DNA of 64,000 bases from Terebella lapidaria (lineage: Eukaryota; Annelida; Polychaeta; Terebellida; Terebellidae), in contig OX424568.1 of assembly GCA_949152475.1 (NCBI GenBank), positions 26,945,667 through 27,009,666 on the forward strand, written 5' to 3'. The translations under genes were made by a program, and so were the position numbers. Shown piece after piece: positions 47,601 through 56,870 of the stretch. The notes beneath the pieces were generated by a model that made no database searches, was not told the origin of the DNA, and worked only from the letters and a program-made list of their open reading frames with translations. Position 1 is the first letter of the stretch. Every line of letters starts with the position of its first letter.

Positions 47601-50600
47601 GGGGGATACAATTACCTCCATTTGTAGCATGGTTCTAGACTGTATGGCGTTGTCGTGCATCTGCTGTAGTTTTGGACTGGCATAGTACCCCCTAAACGCG
47701 ACCTTTGTGACCTCCGCGCCTATCGATTTACAGCGTTCTTGTAGCTGGGGGTAGTTGTCGAAGTCATTCAGTTCTGACGATCGTTCTATAAACTCCATGT
47801 AACTGTAAATGATAGTGTGTTTTGCATTAATGTAACAGCAAGTATTAGCATAAAGTAGTTTGATTATTTACATTCTAATGTTACATGCAAGTTATTTTTT
47901 ACAGTGTATATTTGAAAATCGTCTAAACTGATCACATCTGACAACTATATTTTATTTATCGGGTATATGAATATTATTATAACATACATGTGAATAATTT
48001 GCATGTCGTATTAACAAAAAAATCACAATTTTAATCTTAAATAACTGGTTTTTATTAGTGGATCACTATTGGAATTCCATCTCTCAAAATGATCAGATGT
48101 TTGAATAACATATTTTTGCCTCAACATCGATGCCAACAAATATGTCAATGTTTATTTATCATTTAATAATCCCAAATTTTATTTATCATATAACACCCAT
48201 CATGTTTTCAAACCCTTATTGTTAAAACTTGTCATCAATAAAACTTACAATAGTCAATTCTAAAACAACTATAGCTTTGTTTTATAAAGTCAACGAACCA
48301 TGCAAATTCAATTTGTTCTAAGTGCAATTAACCGTCTTTGTAAAAGAAGTCGGCACTTGTCCAATTCATCACCAATGCAAGCTAAAGGCAGTGCTTACAT
48401 TTAGATTAAAGCCCCTTTACCAAAATATTGTCACACTTAAACTGCTTATGTCCATATTGAAATACATCCCTATTTAAATCAGTTGCACCCCGAGACAATA
48501 ACTTAGACAAAACATTGTCTATTTAATTCTGGAAGAATAAACACAAGACTTTGCATCAGACAGTATTAAGTTGACTTAGTGTCAGAGAAGAAACAAAATG
48601 GAGACTTTAATGCTTGCTTCCTCTAGATATTTTTTGTTCACGGTTCATTCGGCAGAATACCATCTCTATATAAAGCCCTGCTTGAGAGACTTTAAACACA
48701 GATAAAATCACATCTACTGGTGAAACAACTGTGCAATATTCAACATAGATATCATCTTTCAATACTGACAATATGGCTGGTCATCTGGTGCAAGCGAATA
48801 GTTACAAGACCAACATATTAGACATCAGTGATGATCTCTACATGAATCTACTGGACCGCTCGGATTTGGGCAAAGTGAAATCAACAAAGTTCTGGACGAA
48901 TCCTGGGAAGAAACATCGTCAAATATTGAATGGAACTTTGGACAGTTTCGACAGCAATGGCGAAGTTTGCATGGAGAATTTTTGTGAGGAGCTTGGACCA
49001 AGACCGCCATGTATTGGACAAGAAATCGACGATGAAAACCCGGAATTTACAACAAATGTGTTCATCCAAACACACACACAAACAATGCACTTTGCGGACA
49101 AAATTTCCCACTTTGCGGAGAAAGCTGAGAGCTCAAATTCCAGCAGTTCGAAGTCTTTGCCTCGACGTCTACGAAAACGAAGCAAAGCATCGTCAAATCT
49201 CTGTCACTTGAAAGATTGCGAAATAGAAACTGCAGGTTCTCAAGAAATATACTGCACAGATTCTCCATCAAACAAAAATTTCGAGCATTTTGATCAACCA
49301 GTTTTACCAACCAAGGAGAGAAATCTCAAAAGCCATGAGTCGGAAGACTTGAACTGCGCTTTCATCAGTTCATTCGTCAACGTTGTAGACATTAGCATCA
49401 TTGACAAACTCAGTGAAAGCAGAGAACGTGAAGAATTCATACACGGGCTTACGTTCGCAAATTCTACCGGATGCCGAAATCGTACACAAATCCAAAAAGA
49501 TAACCGAAGGAAAACCCTGCAAAGACGTAAACACGTAACTCAAAACTTGAAAACAATTGGTCGCTATCTTCATCAAGTTACGGCTGGCAAACTTACAACT
49601 TCTTCCAATATGTAAAGGAAAGATGTAGGACTCCAAGCCATTGTTATGTTATTTGCCATGTTGTTGATTATCTTTCAAAAATTTTTTTTTGTACTATGAA
49701 ATTGTGTTCAATGTGTTGATTTGTTTCTGTACATGCTGTATAAACTGTACACAAACTCATGCCGTTATTCATTGAAAATTCCCTCGTACGAAAATTTGGC
49801 AATTGTCACACCAACAATATTTTCAGAGGGCTGGGCTCAGAAAATTGACTAGATTGACACTATTTAGAACTTACGTGAGTTTTGACGCAAAGACGATCAG
49901 GTCAGCCGTAACACAACTGAAATCATAAAGAAATATTTGATGAATACATCTGTTTTGAAACAGCTCTCAATTTTCAACATGATATTGCATCAGGATATGA
50001 TAATTCTTTGAAAATACTTGCTTTATGAAATCAGCAATTGGATCCGCAGTGGAATTCAACTGATGAATTGGAAATAAAAGAAAATCTTTGAAAACCTGTT
50101 AAATATTAGGAATCAGAAACACAAAGAAGACTTTTTTTTTCAGTATATTCTATTCAAAAGGCTAACTAACCATTTTTTCAAGATTCTTAAACTCATAAAA
50201 TATCATCAGTTTCACTCTCATCAAAGCATCGTCAGCCGTTCTGACTTCATCGACCTGTGACGACATATACAGCTGAGTATTACAAGCATGATCAGGTCAA
50301 ATTTGTCACCATGTCAAATATTCAAACATCATATAAATATTCTATTTTTCTGTGAATAAAATTTATAAAACACTAAATTTCACCATGGTTCCTTTACAAC
50401 CAATTTCATTCAATCGATCAATAAATATTAATCAATCAATATAAAATCTCTCATATATCAATAACGATTAATGACTTAACATCAAGAAAGCAGCCCTCAC
50501 ATTGTAGTAGAACTGGTCGGGGATGACTTTGAGTTTTGTGAAGGTTCTTGCGCCGGGTAACATCTGCGTCTTGTTCTTTGGGTTCGTGCCGTGCCAGGAA

Positions 50601-52065
50601 AAGTTGTGCAGCCTTGAGACGGAGAGAGTTCTCTATAATCATACTCGTGTTTTGACAAATGACATCTTATTTGTTTCCATGCTTTCCAATGGTGCAAATA
50701 AATTATCATTTCAGAGCGAAAGTAATGAAATTACACTATTTGCTGATCAGTGAGTAGTTATACCGGTAATACCATAGGTAAAATATATAATGTAAAAGGA
50801 TTTGCTACTGAAATTCATCTACAGCATATTAGTATATAGTACTGTTTAGTCTTAATTCTTAATCAAGACATTTAACACAAAACACAGTCATATTCAGATG
50901 CTATTTATCAATACAACCTGACACTGACCATTCGTTAGCGTCCGGTATATAGAGAGTGGGTCCATGTTTGATGTACCGGGTGACATCCCCGGACTTCTGG
51001 TCGAGTCGGTACACCACGAGAACCTCGTTCGCATCTAATGACACCCCGTCCTTCACCGTGATCTGTTTGTGTTTGAGGGGGTTCATGAACACTGCTCCAG
51101 GACTGAAACACGTTAAGAGATGAACGTTATGATTAAAATCACCAGTCAGTGCATTATGACGAGTTGAGTATAGCCTTATAAATTCCATAAGATTGCAGCT
51201 TTATCATCATTTTGTTTAAATATTATAATAATTATAATTTCATTCATCAGGTTTAAAATGGAGATATCTATAGCATGTTAAGATATCATATAACACGATA
51301 ATTCTATCCTATGGACTTCCGGTCAGGACATCAACTTGTGACTTATGAGATAAGACAAGTAACCACATACCCTGCCTGGTGCGAGATAACTCCGTCCTGG
51401 TGTCGTATGATCAGATATTCACTCTGGTTCGCATGGTATGCTTGTAGTGGGATAAACTTTTCTCGCCATAAAAACATCTACAAGATATGCAAAGTGCACA
51501 CGAACTCACTCAAGACTATCTAATATTTTTTTGCTTATTTCACATAACACGACACATTATATAATTGAGCAATTGTATGTGAAATGTTAACTTTTTGCAA
51601 TATTCACTGTATTATTTCTATTTCTATATTTACAATACGATTACAATTATATAGTAACTTATAGTTCTTACCCGTTTTGGCCCGACTTCCAACCTAGCGA
51701 TTCCATGCAGACTGTAAACCAAAGCCTGTGTGCGAAACATACAACAGTTTACATATTTTATCATCCCTACTCTTTTTATTCAGATGCATTCCAGTATGCC
51801 CATCTGTATATATACAGAATTCAGCTAATATACTGTAAGTATGAAAGAAGCAGAATTGATTTTTTCATTTCAGAGATAGAATTCTGAAATTCTGTGAAAA
51901 ATTGCGACTTGATAACCAATTAAGACGTGCAAAATTTTAAGCTGATATGATGTTCCAAAACAAAACTACGACCAAAAAGCGTGTTTCTCTAATAGATGAA
52001 CTTGACTTTAATGACAATTTCCTGACCTGCTCCCCACAGTCCAACGTGACCCAACCAACAGTCAT
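41699..52065 (-). CDS. SPFH / major-vault-shoulder-like protein with C-terminal coiled coil, 13 exons, 386 aa
   Basis: Minus-strand exons in order: 52065-52027, 51725-51672, 51423-51371, 51102-50929, 50612-50501, 50254-50171, 50059-50022, 49916-49875, 47802-47616, 42521-42449, 42290-42242, 42120-42030, 41863-41699. Lengths sum to 1161 bases (386 codons plus stop) and every intron phase agrees. The start MTVGWVTLDCGEQ follows an in-frame stop. Residues ~25-110 hold beta-repeat-like pieces (ARLEVGPKR, GPGAVFMNPLKHKQITVKDG, HGPTLYIPDANEW). Residues ~110-250 hold an SPFH-like core (TKLKVIPDQFYYNVDEVRTA, DPIADFINCVTADLIVFASK, NYPQLQERCKSIGAEVTKV). Residues ~245-345 are charged, Glu/Lys/Gln-rich coiled coil; the tail ends DDKAAVMHFHHN. 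The layout is that of a miniature major vault protein or Band-7 protein. I recognise the fold family, not a named gene. Exon 7's donor is GC. A repeat-filled intron (42,522-47,615) and a nested opposite-strand gene lie inside. An AATAAA 12 bases past the stop (41,687) may end the transcript. Confidence 0.85.
43045..44045. repeat. 121-bp tandem array, about eight copies (intron of the SPFH-like gene)
   Basis: Unit contains AAAACTGCATTTCAAGATGA, CAAAATTGGAGCCAGATCGA and AACTCATAATATGTGCCAAA; AACTGC recurs at 43,201, 43,322, 43,444, 43,564 and so on (period 120-122). Copies are several percent diverged, so older than the 309- and 407-bp duplications. Non-coding. Confidence 0.9.
44050..44503. repeat. 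Second tandem array (~130-146 bp unit), left part
   Basis: Three units with AATGTTAACTTATTCGGTTA, TCTACCAGACAAAACCTTAA and TTGTTGAGCCCAATAATAAA. The array is interrupted at about 44,504 by repeat copy D and resumes at about 46,866-47,105 after the MITE, where ATTTGGTTACAGACATAAAA continues the unit. Confidence 0.85.
44505..45923 (-). mobile_element. AGGTTACCGGAC-family element, copy D (inverted)
   Basis: Plus-strand left border TTACCGGTAGGCCAAGGGCC and AGATAGGTTACCGGACAATG (the element's 3' hairpin end); right border CAATAGGTTATCGGACC and GGTTCGGTAACCTA (its 5' end). The interior has about six units of ~131-134 bp with TGACCTTGAAAATGAGGTCA, then the AAAGCATAGGAGAATTTAAC stretch shared with copy C, then GGCCGCCATTTTGAAAAAAA and the AAATTTTGCACAAAAATAC-type stretch of the 5' region. 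Inserted in the ~140-bp tandem array, in an A-rich spot. Confidence 0.82.
45871..46684. repeat. 407-bp tandem duplication spanning copy D's end and a MITE
   Basis: The stretch beginning GACGGACGCAACGCCATGCC at 45,871 recurs at 46,278, exactly 407 bases on, and the match continues to 46,684. I find one clear difference (TATTTGCTCGCAT against TATATGCTCGCAT). The duplication includes the last ~50 bases of copy D, a 13-base remnant of the host array and about 340 bases of the MITE's left half. Confidence 0.93.
45937..46865. mobile_element. Tc1/mariner-type MITE with 25-bp TIRs (internally duplicated)
   Basis: TIR starts CAGTACTGATTTCGCAAAAC and runs to 25 identical bases at each end (left 45,937; right end 46,865), with TA on both sides (45,935-45,936; 46,866-46,867). 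The CAGT start with TA duplication fits Tc1/mariner. Without the 407-bp duplication it would be about 522 bp. The interior has several ATGCTAGCAT palindromes and GCATTTCGCATTTCGCATTT. No transposase. Confidence 0.85.
46868..47105. repeat. Second tandem array (~130-146 bp unit), right part
   Basis: Two further units (CTACTGGACAAAACCTTTAC, CAATAATAAATATTTCTTGT, AATGTTAACTTATTTAG), continuous in register with the array at 44,050-44,503 once the inserted elements are set aside. Confidence 0.8.
48667..48674 (+). promoter_or_regulatory. TATA box of the nested intronless gene
   Basis: TATATAAA in the context CTCTATATAAAGCCC, about 99 bases before the ATG at 48,773. A perfect TATA box at this distance from a 280-codon open frame supports an independent, probably inducible, promoter. 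Confidence 0.6.
48773..49615 (+). CDS. Intronless unknown protein (280 aa), nested in an intron of the SPFH-like gene
   Basis: One uninterrupted frame from ATG (ATATGG context) to TAA, on the strand opposite the host gene, within its 47,803-49,874 intron. The product is polar and probably largely disordered and nuclear. It has a serine run (SSNSSSSK) followed by a basic cluster LPRRLRKRSK (about residues 125-138), a hydrophobic patch FVNVVDISIIDKL, and a basic C-terminal region DNRRKTLQRRKH. I see no signal peptide, membrane helix or zinc motif. The N-terminal MAGHLVQANSYKTN and the segment VKSTKFWTNPGKKH match no family I recognise. A strong TATA box lies upstream. Single-exon form plus TATA is common in early-response or tissue-specific genes, but function is not assigned. 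No AATAAA within 250 bases after the stop was seen. Confidence 0.7.
   Translation: MAGHLVQANSYKTNILDISDDLYMNLLDRSDLGKVKSTKFWTNPGKKHRQILNGTLDSFDSNGEVCMENFCEELGPRPPCIGQEIDDENPEFTTNVFIQTHTQTMHFADKISHFAEKAESSNSSSSKSLPRRLRKRSKASSNLCHLKDCEIETAGSQEIYCTDSPSNKNFEHFDQPVLPTKERNLKSHESEDLNCAFISSFVNVVDISIIDKLSESREREEFIHGLTFANSTGCRNRTQIQKDNRRKTLQRRKHVTQNLKTIGRYLHQVTAGKLTTSSNM
49917..50021 (-). other. GC-AG intron in the SPFH-like gene
   Basis: On the minus strand, the exon ends ...TTCATAAA and the intron begins GCAAGT, ending TTTCAG before TTGTGTT. Joining gives DFINCVTAD, which fits the family; no GT donor nearby keeps the frame. AAA/GCAAGT is the normal consensus of the rare GC donor class. Confidence 0.8.
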
Positions 52066-52789
52066 CCTGTCAACTCAATATAACCCGTAGTCGTACAAGT
52101 AAGGAATCTGGAAAGACAAGAAACAAGTCATCAAGTAATAATTCGAAAATTTACTCGATATTTGAAACCAGATATTTAACAGTGTATAATAAACTTCCAA
52201 GTGCTTTACGCTAGATTCACTAATTGTCAAATTGAATTTCATTGAAATGAAAATAGTCAAAGGTTATTGCCAATACTATTTTTGACTATATACTCAATTT
52301 CGACTGGTATATTTATTTTGAAGGTAATACTTACTCAATTTATTTTGTGGCTACTACTTAACAATGTATGTACAAATACAGCTTGGTTCGGACAATCATA
52401 ATTGTTTGAATACAGTCCATGGAAAATTAATTTATGGTTTGTATTGGATTGTAGTCCATATTGTATGTCTATAAAGTTTGAGGGTTATGGTTATTAAATT
52501 TACCAGTTTAAATGACCGGCTCATGTATGAACTTCTCGGTTTAATGCATGTCATTATTGTATTCATAAACATTTGAAGCCACACATATAACCATCTGTTA
52601 CATATCACCAAATACTTATCATTTGCATTAATTATGGAAACAAACCACATCAGATGTAATTTGTAAAAAAAAATCAATTGCATAAAATTTTCACTGGAAA
52701 TATCAAAGAACCATTAAATGGCTAAAATTACCATACTGAGGAAAAAATTTGTCTCAATTGAATCTTGTACTTCAGGAAGTTATTAAGGC

Positions 52790-52888
52790 AGACTAGTGAA
52801 CCGTGACTAGTGAACCGTGACTAGTGAACCGTGACTAGTGAACCGTGACTAGTGAACCCTGACTAGTGAACCATGTCTAGTGAACCGT
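52790..52888 (+). repeat. 14-bp minisatellite, seven copies
   Basis: Unit GACTAGTGAACCGT in tandem, the last copies slightly varied (ACCCT, ACCAT). Each unit includes an ACTAGT palindrome. Confidence 0.92.
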
Positions 52889-52996
52889 GTCATAACCTGG
52901 TAGTAATATTCTGGAGTTGTTAGGACCATAACTTAGAAGAAATTGTACGTCTGTTATTGTTAACCGTCACGGTTTTCTAGAGCCCTAGTCCTCATA

Positions 52997-53292
52997 CCGT
53001 ATTGGTTCTAATAGAAGCACAAAGTGCCAAAGCAAAAACCGCCTGCAGCAGCGTGTGCAAAATAGAGGTTAAATTTGAGAAAATCACTGAATGAACATAC
53101 CTATAGCCTTCAATCCCCTTGATTATGTTTCAGATAACATAAATACATGTATGTGGATTGGAACATTAAGAGTTTATAGAAAGGTATGAAGTGAAATACA
53201 AGGTTACAAAAATCAAACATTTTTGGAGAAAAGAGGGGGGGGGGGGGGGCGTGCTACTATTAGGGCATGTGCCACTATTAGGACCAATACAG
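52997..53292. mobile_element. MITE with imperfect ~24-bp TIRs and TA target site
   Basis: Left CCGTATTGGTTCTAATAGAA and right inverse CTGTATTGGTCCTAATAGTG, flanked by TA at 52,995-52,996 and 53,293-53,294; 296 bp. The TIR is related to that of the 27,362-27,949 element, so the two are sister families. A poly(G) run lies inside near the right end, next to a second TIR-like piece (CTACTATTAGGGCATGTGCC). Confidence 0.78.
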
Positions 53293-54998
53293 TATATGTG
53301 AATGGTTTCCCAACCATCATCGTTTCCTAGCATCCGGAAGTCAATATGTCAAGTTCTAATGATAATTCTGACAACAAAAAGGTTGTCAAGATCTTTAATT
53401 CTTAACAGTATTTCACAAACAAGCTTTAATTGATGATAGCACTCGAGTTTCAACTATTACCTGTGCATAATTTGCCTTGGTCAACTGCTTTCTCACCAAC
53501 CATTGTGAAACTTGGGTACTGTGATCTGGTGATGTTGTTTGCAATTTCATTTTCATATCGTAGAATAGAATTAAATTCTCGTTCACATCCAAAATCATAC
53601 CAGTAATCATCAACAAATCATTCAAAGTCATGGTACAATGTAGTTGAGTTTTGATCCAACATAGATTTTTGAATTTAACAAATGTGAACTTATATGTGTG
53701 TAATATTAGCTACTGGATATTGGCACATTCCACTAGTCAGTCGCACTATACTACCGGTAGTTTCCTCTTCAAAATCATCTTGGTTTATACATGAGGTCAG
53801 CTAATACACAAGTATCTATCACCATTGATGAAATGTGTCCCACTAGATCACTATTTAATTATATCATCTTTGATACTGGACAGTGAAAAAGAATTTTGTG
53901 CTAGCTTTTGCTCTATCAACAACCGAGATGTTCACAACTACAGTAATCTGATTTCGATAATCTCCATCGGAGCCACACACGACTGGAAAAATAGAATTTC
54001 TTGCTAACATCTATTGTCAAATGATTTCTATGAATTAACCTATATGGCAGCAGCTGATCAACAATCTGAATAATTTTTTCAATCAAACCTAGAAATTGTC
54101 AAATACAAAAATATTGATGAAATTCATAATCAACGGAAAAATTTGTTAATCTAATGGCCAATAAATTCCCTTTCGTATAATTTCTGGTTTGGCCAATCTG
54201 AAATAAGTTCAATATTTCAAATTTCATGTCTTTTAAACTCAGCTACCTGCGTGATGTATTGTAATACCGTTTCATTTTTGAGGCCATCAAAATTCATGCT
54301 ACTAGTCAGTCGCCCCTGTATAGTCAAACGAATGTATAGTACATTATAATCTCTATATTATCATTTTGAGTATATTCTGTAAATTGAAACTGCTCGATTG
54401 ATGTTTACCAGTTCATGTATGAATTATTTGATTTCACAAAAAAAGTATCAAAAACTGTCCACTGGTTCCTTGAAAGATACATGCAGAATGAAGCAATAAC
54501 ACAGAGTGACAAAAAAAATTTTACTCACAAACTTCCAACATGTTCAATGTCGTATATACAGTGTGAATGTATAGTATATGCAAATTTCCAGTTAATTTTG
54601 AAAAACAGATACATTGTCATTCAACAGTTTTCCATCGCTGCACAACACAAAACACTGCTCAAAGTTTTTTTTTCATGCATATCAGTTCATCTCCAAAAGG
54701 AAGAAAAAAAAATTAGGAAAACAATTTTTACAATGTGTCAAAACCAGTCGTTTTGGAATTTGTTTCCTTGATATCAATACAACAATTCAGCAATTCATCA
54801 TGCATAATAACTTTTTTACATTGGTGTACAAATGCATGGCAGTAGAACAGAGGTACTATCATATAAATAGATCATGATTTGTCTGCCATTGGTAATGTCA
54901 GTTCAAACACATTTACAATATATGGCAATTTGATAGCTGTAGATTCTACAACAGTGACAACAGTTCTGTCACTACCATAAGCCGAGTAGTTATAACTT

Positions 54999-56870
54999 CT
55001 AAGACACGTCAAACATTGGTGGCGTGTTGACTGCAGACTCGAGGTACGGTGTGCCGCCGGGCTCGGCGTACGGTGTACCTGCCGACAGCTGGGGGGTGTT
55101 ACACGGTGTACACACAATCTCCATGAGAGGCGTCACACCTTCAGTCGGTGTCGTGTGACTCTCGGACTTCGTGTACACCTGCAGCGGACGTTGAAATCCT
55201 TGCGACTTGTTGAACGGTGACTCCAAATGTTCACAAGCGATGAAGCCAACTTCCCTCGAGAGGAGAAACTCGGTGAATTGATCCGGACGAAAGCGAATCG
55301 TTTGAAAGTTCTTGGAGATCTCCGGAGTGAGTTTTTTCTTCTTTTTGTAGGAGGACCAGGGCTGTGGTTCTAGGATCAAGTGTCCACCAGGACGAAGTTG
55401 CTTGTGCATCCGCTTGAAAGCTCGCTTTAGTCCAGCGTCGCCAAAGTTAAGGTGCAGCCATTTCGTCAGACTAAGCGCAAGGATTGTGTCGTATTCCTCC
55501 TGCACCATCTCAAGTTCTTCGTCACTGTCCAGTATATAGTTCCCTTGGGCGAAGAGGACATTGTTCGGGAACTCGTGCAGTTTGGAAGCACTAGGTATCG
55601 AGGGAGCAGCAATTGGTTCTCGTGCGATAGACAGTGGAAACTTCTTGCCTCCAGTAAGAGTGTTTGACATGTAGTGACGAATGTTCTTCTTTGCAATAGA
55701 GATGAGCTTGCCATCGATGTCCACTCCCTGGATTCGCTTGGGCTTCAAGTCTCGAGCGACAGTCAGCGTTATGTGACCGATGTTGCAACCGATATCCAGC
55801 ACGTCTTTCCCTGTGAACCATTCATCACGGAAATAAGTCAGGCGGTTATCAACATCCTCCCCAGGATTTCGGTAGCCATAGTAACGATCATAGTTACCAT
55901 AAACAAACTTATTCCCGAAACGTTTCTGGTTCTTGGCCTGTTGTTGGGGGCGACTTGTCCCTGGCTGTGAATTTCGGCGAGAACGATTCCCTTGGTGTAT
56001 CTGATGCTTGTTCTCATGTTGTTCCGCAGATGAAGTTGTTTTTCTTGGGACTTCAGCAGGCAACTCTGCTTTACTTTGCTCTGATGTAGATGGCTTGATC
56101 GGTGCTTTCCCTGGATGCTGTGGGATGACGGGTGAAACAACTTTGTCGACGACTGTACCGAGTTTGGCTGCCAAAGTGTCCTCAGATCGGGAACTGTTCT
56201 CACTGGTGTCTCCAGCCAACCCAGGAGTGTGCAAGTCCAGGTCTTCAGGTCGTACAGTTGTTGTTTGGTGTGTTTCATTCCCCTGTGGGTTTGCTAACTC
56301 TGTCGAGCGTCTTTTCCGATTGTGTTTGTGTTTCTTTTTCCTGTTACCATACTTTGGTGACGTCAGACTGGTATCGGCTTCTTCCTCCGCATTCAAGTTC
56401 AATGGATCATTGATGTTGGGTGGAATCAGGACTTGCACTTCCTGTTTGTATTCTGGTAGTGGCAGCGGTGACGACTGTGGCGTTTTTTCATTCAGGATTT
56501 TGCCGAACTCGTCATGGTACAAGGCGTTCAAGTTTAGAGGATCTGTGATGTTGCCTCCAAGGAGAAATTTGCTCGGTAGAACATTCCTGTCACCTGTCTT
56601 GCCGTGAAAACGGCCTTGTTTCTTGCGACTGCCCATATGAAAACTGCCGCCGCGTTCTCGGAATTTCCTCTTCTGTGGCAGAGCACTGGCCGAAAGAGCA
56701 CCACTTTCCGAGAGACCAAACGACAGGTTACGGTCAGCATCTATATGCGATGGCAACAAGTCACTTGCCCCACCCACTATTGGGAAAGTACCTGTACTTT
56801 CGCTCTCCCCACACGGGTGTTGAACATGCTCAAACTGTGTCTTTGTGGGAGTTTTTATATGAACACTCAT
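54999..56870 (-). CDS. MEPCE: 7SK snRNA methylphosphate capping enzyme (MEPCE), single exon, 623 aa
   Basis: MEPCE methylates the 5' gamma-phosphate of 7SK snRNA with S-adenosylmethionine and stays in the 7SK snRNP, which holds P-TEFb inactive in the nucleus. From the first true ATG (56,870; MSVHIKTPTKTQFEH) the frame is uninterrupted to TAG. Conserved family segments: PSKFLLGGNITDPLNLN (about residues 97-113) and ILIPPNINDPLNLN (about 144-158) in the otherwise disordered, basic N-half; VYGNYDRYYGYRNP (about 320) at the start of the Bin3 domain; SAM-binding motif I VLDIGCNIGHITL (about 352-365); FPNNVLFAQGNYIL; LSLTKWLHLNFGD; HLILEPQPWSSY (about 495-506); and SKGFQRPLQVY near the end. A Thr/Pro-rich C-terminal extension (CTPCNTPQLSAGTP) goes beyond the vertebrate end. 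The intronless form could reflect an ancient retrocopy, but the catalytic parts are intact. BCDIN3D is excluded by length and N-terminal motifs. Confidence 0.96.
   Translation of the reverse strand: MSVHIKTPTKTQFEHVQHPCGESESTGTFPIVGGASDLLPSHIDADRNLSFGLSESGALSASALPQKRKFRERGGSFHMGSRKKQGRFHGKTGDRNVLPSKFLLGGNITDPLNLNALYHDEFGKILNEKTPQSSPLPLPEYKQEVQVLIPPNINDPLNLNAEEEADTSLTSPKYGNRKKKHKHNRKRRSTELANPQGNETHQTTTVRPEDLDLHTPGLAGDTSENSSRSEDTLAAKLGTVVDKVVSPVIPQHPGKAPIKPSTSEQSKAELPAEVPRKTTSSAEQHENKHQIHQGNRSRRNSQPGTSRPQQQAKNQKRFGNKFVYGNYDRYYGYRNPGEDVDNRLTYFRDEWFTGKDVLDIGCNIGHITLTVARDLKPKRIQGVDIDGKLISIAKKNIRHYMSNTLTGGKKFPLSIAREPIAAPSIPSASKLHEFPNNVLFAQGNYILDSDEELEMVQEEYDTILALSLTKWLHLNFGDAGLKRAFKRMHKQLRPGGHLILEPQPWSSYKKKKKLTPEISKNFQTIRFRPDQFTEFLLSREVGFIACEHLESPFNKSQGFQRPLQVYTKSESHTTPTEGVTPLMEIVCTPCNTPQLSAGTPYAEPGGTPYLESAVNTPPMFDVS

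Larger units (their letters stand above)
52066..54998. other. Intergenic region between the SPFH-like gene and MEPCE
   Basis: Apart from a 14-bp minisatellite and one MITE (listed separately), A+T-rich sequence with a poly(G) run at about 53,236-53,250. A 73-codon minus-strand frame (53,413-53,631) matches no family I know. It should hold the 5'UTR or promoter of the SPFH-like gene and the 3'UTR of MEPCE; no poly(A) signal was seen just past the MEPCE stop. Confidence 0.4.

Noticed and set aside
53413-53631. 73-codon minus-strand frame between the SPFH-like gene and MEPCE
   Set aside because: Looked at as a possible upstream exon of the SPFH-like gene, but that gene's start follows an in-frame stop and needs no further coding exon.
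56008-56607. 199-codon plus-strand frame
   Set aside because: Shadow of the MEPCE coding strand; Cys/Ser-rich composition typical of antisense reading.
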